Source: Halanaerobium salsuginis (lineage in GTDB: Bacteria; Bacillota; Halanaerobiia; Halanaerobiales; Halanaerobiaceae). From it: a stretch of 64,000 nt of DNA. Of the stretch, positions 62,907 through 64,000 are shown one piece after another. Under the pieces are notes generated by a model. That model had not been told where the DNA came from. It saw nothing but the letters and a program-made list of their open reading frames with translations, and did no database searches. Location of the stretch: contig NZ_FOTI01000002.1 in the NCBI RefSeq assembly GCF_900114545.1, positions 1 to 64,000 on the forward strand. Direction: 5' to 3'. A program made the position numbers and the translations under genes. Numbering within the stretch: the stretch's first letter is position 1; each line of letters opens with the position of its first letter.

Positions 62907-63251
62907 ATGGCAACAGTAATGGATCAAGCTGAACAATTAGCAGGTGCAATTGTTGATTCGCAAGAATTTAAAGACTTAAAAGCAAAAGAAGAAGTTATGG
63001 TAAATGATGAAGAAGCTAAATCAATGCTCGATAACCTGAATGCTAAGTATCAACAAGTACAAATGATGCAGCAAAATGGTAAAGAAATAAGTGATGAAAA
63101 GAAACAAGAATTACAAATGCTGGAGCAACAAATGAAGGAAAATGATAAAATATCAGAGTTTTACGAAGCTCAAAATCATTTTAACCAGCTAATGAATTCT
63201 GTTAATCAGGTAATTACTAATAAACTTCAAGGTCAAAATCCTGAAGCATAA
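62907..63251 (+). CDS. ylbF: YlbF/YmcA-family protein
   Basis: The 114-residue all-helical protein has FKDLKAKEEVMVNDEEAKSML and LEQQMKENDKISEFYEAQNHFNQLMNSVNQVI, as in the YlbF/YmcA (DUF964) family. In Bacillus these proteins form an RNase Y-associated complex affecting mRNA maturation, competence and sporulation. RNase Y is encoded elsewhere in this window. Here it stands alone; AATGAGGTGA precedes the ATG. Paralogue identity (YlbF or YmcA) is not certain. Confidence 0.85.
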   Translation: MATVMDQAEQLAGAIVDSQEFKDLKAKEEVMVNDEEAKSMLDNLNAKYQQVQMMQQNGKEISDEKKQELQMLEQQMKENDKISEFYEAQNHFNQLMNSVNQVITNKLQGQNPEA

Positions 63252-63282
63252 TTTTTATAATAATTAAAAAAACAGATTGTTT

Positions 63283-63318
63283 AATAACCGCAGCCAATAA
63301 CAGGCTGCGGTTATTTTT
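63283..63318 (+). terminator. Terminator after the ylbF-like gene
   Basis: AATAACCGCAGCC (63283-63295) pairs perfectly with GGCTGCGGTTATT (63303-63315), followed by T. Confidence 0.88.
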
Positions 63319-63357
63319 AGTTGAATTTAAATAATCTCAGTCTGTACTTTTATTGTA

Positions 63358-64000
63358 TTATAAATTATTGCCTGCTTTAAAGCCTGTTGCAAAAGCAATT
63401 TGCAGATTAAAACCACCAGTTAAAGCAGCTACATCAATTATCTCTCCAGCAAAATAAAGTCCACTAATTAAACTGGACTCCATCGTTTGAGGATTAATTT
63501 CTGCTGTAGAGACACCACCTCTAGTAATAATAGCTCGTTTAAAACCTTTTTTTTCTTTTAATTTTAAAGTCAACTTTTTAAATAATTTTAACAGATCTTC
63601 TCGTTCAGCTGCAGTTATCTGGTTTACTGTCTTTTGATAATTAATTTTAGAACGAGAAATGATAACCGGAATTAATTTGCTTGGTAATAAATCGGCTAGA
63701 CTATTTGCAAAATATTTATTACTATATTTTGCAAAGTCCCGCAGCAGACGTTGATCCAGAGTATTATAATCTAAAGCCGGTTTTAGATCTAAAACTAGCT
63801 CATACTCAGCTGGATTATGGTCAATAAACATTGAAGCAGTAATAATTAAAGGACCATCAAGATAACCGTCTCTAATCTCTAACTCACCAAAACCACTATA
63901 AATTACTTCCGTGTTTCGTAAAAGTTTTAATTCTACATTCTTCAACTTAAGTCCAGCTGCCTGATAGATCCAATCTTCTGCTGTTAAAAGTCCTGTTAAA
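63358..64000 (-). CDS. HI0933/YhiN-like flavoprotein, C-terminal part (cut by window end)
   Basis: The frame continues past the window edge (upstream residues read LLTAEDWIYQAAGLKLKNV), so the FAD-binding N-terminus is missing. The visible 213 residues match the C-terminal two-thirds of the HI0933/BaiN-type NAD(P)/FAD-dependent oxidoreductases: LSGxx-like insert domain, AIITRGGVSTAEINPQTMESSLISGLYFAGEIIDVAALTGGFNLQIAFATGFKAG near the end, where GGFN and the final GxxAG contact FAD. The substrate is unknown. An internal TTG at 63945 should not be taken as the start. Confidence 0.85.
   Translation of the reverse strand, partial: LTGLLTAEDWIYQAAGLKLKNVELKLLRNTEVIYSGFGELEIRDGYLDGPLIITASMFIDHNPAEYELVLDLKPALDYNTLDQRLLRDFAKYSNKYFANSLADLLPSKLIPVIISRSKINYQKTVNQITAAEREDLLKLFKKLTLKLKEKKGFKRAIITRGGVSTAEINPQTMESSLISGLYFAGEIIDVAALTGGFNLQIAFATGFKAGNNL

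Overview
The window is a strongly AT-rich chromosomal segment of a low-GC anaerobic Firmicute, most likely of the Halanaerobiales. Three things point there. Gene order matches the Bacillus/Clostridium core (mutS-mutL-miaA-hfq; rimO-pgsA-cinA-recA-recX-rny-ymdB-spoVS; rodZ; ftsK, rnj and asd). Anaerobe-type redox proteins are present (rubredoxin, flavodoxin-like and flavoredoxin-like proteins, an unusual thioredoxin reductase). There are also clear signs of an outer membrane in a Firmicute: ExbB-ExbD-TonB, an SLH/coiled-coil/C-terminal-anchor protein like Thermotoga Omp-alpha, and a nucleoside-binding protein with no lipobox. The genus is an inference.

Layout. 1-1000: the right end of an ISL3-family insertion sequence, inserted into the 5' end of a HAD-like hydrolase gene that was already losing catalytic motifs. 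1.1-5.0 kb: small redox genes, fabI, csaA. 5.0-5.4 kb: an intergenic block of three hairpins; the middle one is a perfect 34-bp lox-like site (13-8-13). 5.4-8.5 kb: ldh, then an SOS locus in which lexA is divergent from a yneA-like LysM gene and a yneB-like serine recombinase, with three LexA-type boxes between them. 8.5-19.6 kb: a minus-strand run ktrB-ktrA-miaB-mutS-mutL-miaA-trx-hfq-TPR-udg. 19.7-25.8 kb: rubredoxin (short, with its own promoter and terminator), a CLC protein lacking the gating glutamate, and divergent parE/parC. 25.8-33.6 kb: an envelope locus, response regulator-histidine kinase, then exbB-exbD-tonB-large exported beta-sandwich protein-SLH tether-SleB-like hydrolase. 33.7-43.7 kb: spoVS-ymdB-rny-recX-recA-thpR-TPR-cinA-pgpA-pgsA-rimO. 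43.8-45.8 kb: six tRNA genes (Pro; Thr-Trp-Thr; Glu-Tyr), a small unknown gene and mnmM. 45.9-64 kb: rodZ, a nucleoside ABC transporter with a GntR regulator, ftsK, uppP, RNase J, asd, an rRNA methyltransferase, pncA, acylphosphatase, a glutaredoxin-thioredoxin reductase fusion, a YlbF-like gene, and the 3' part of a flavoprotein gene cut by the window end.

How the parts work together. recA and the lexA/yneA pair carry the same operator core, RAAC-N4-GTTY, so DNA damage should induce recombination repair and a division block together. The exb/ton-SLH-SleB cluster looks like an envelope-energising and envelope-tethering module, preceded on the same strand by a two-component system with a methionine-rich sensor. 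Many genes start with UUG behind a strong Shine-Dalgarno sequence. The GntR gene appears to start at AUU, and rny may as well. Nothing resembling CRISPR, rRNA or a prophage was seen.
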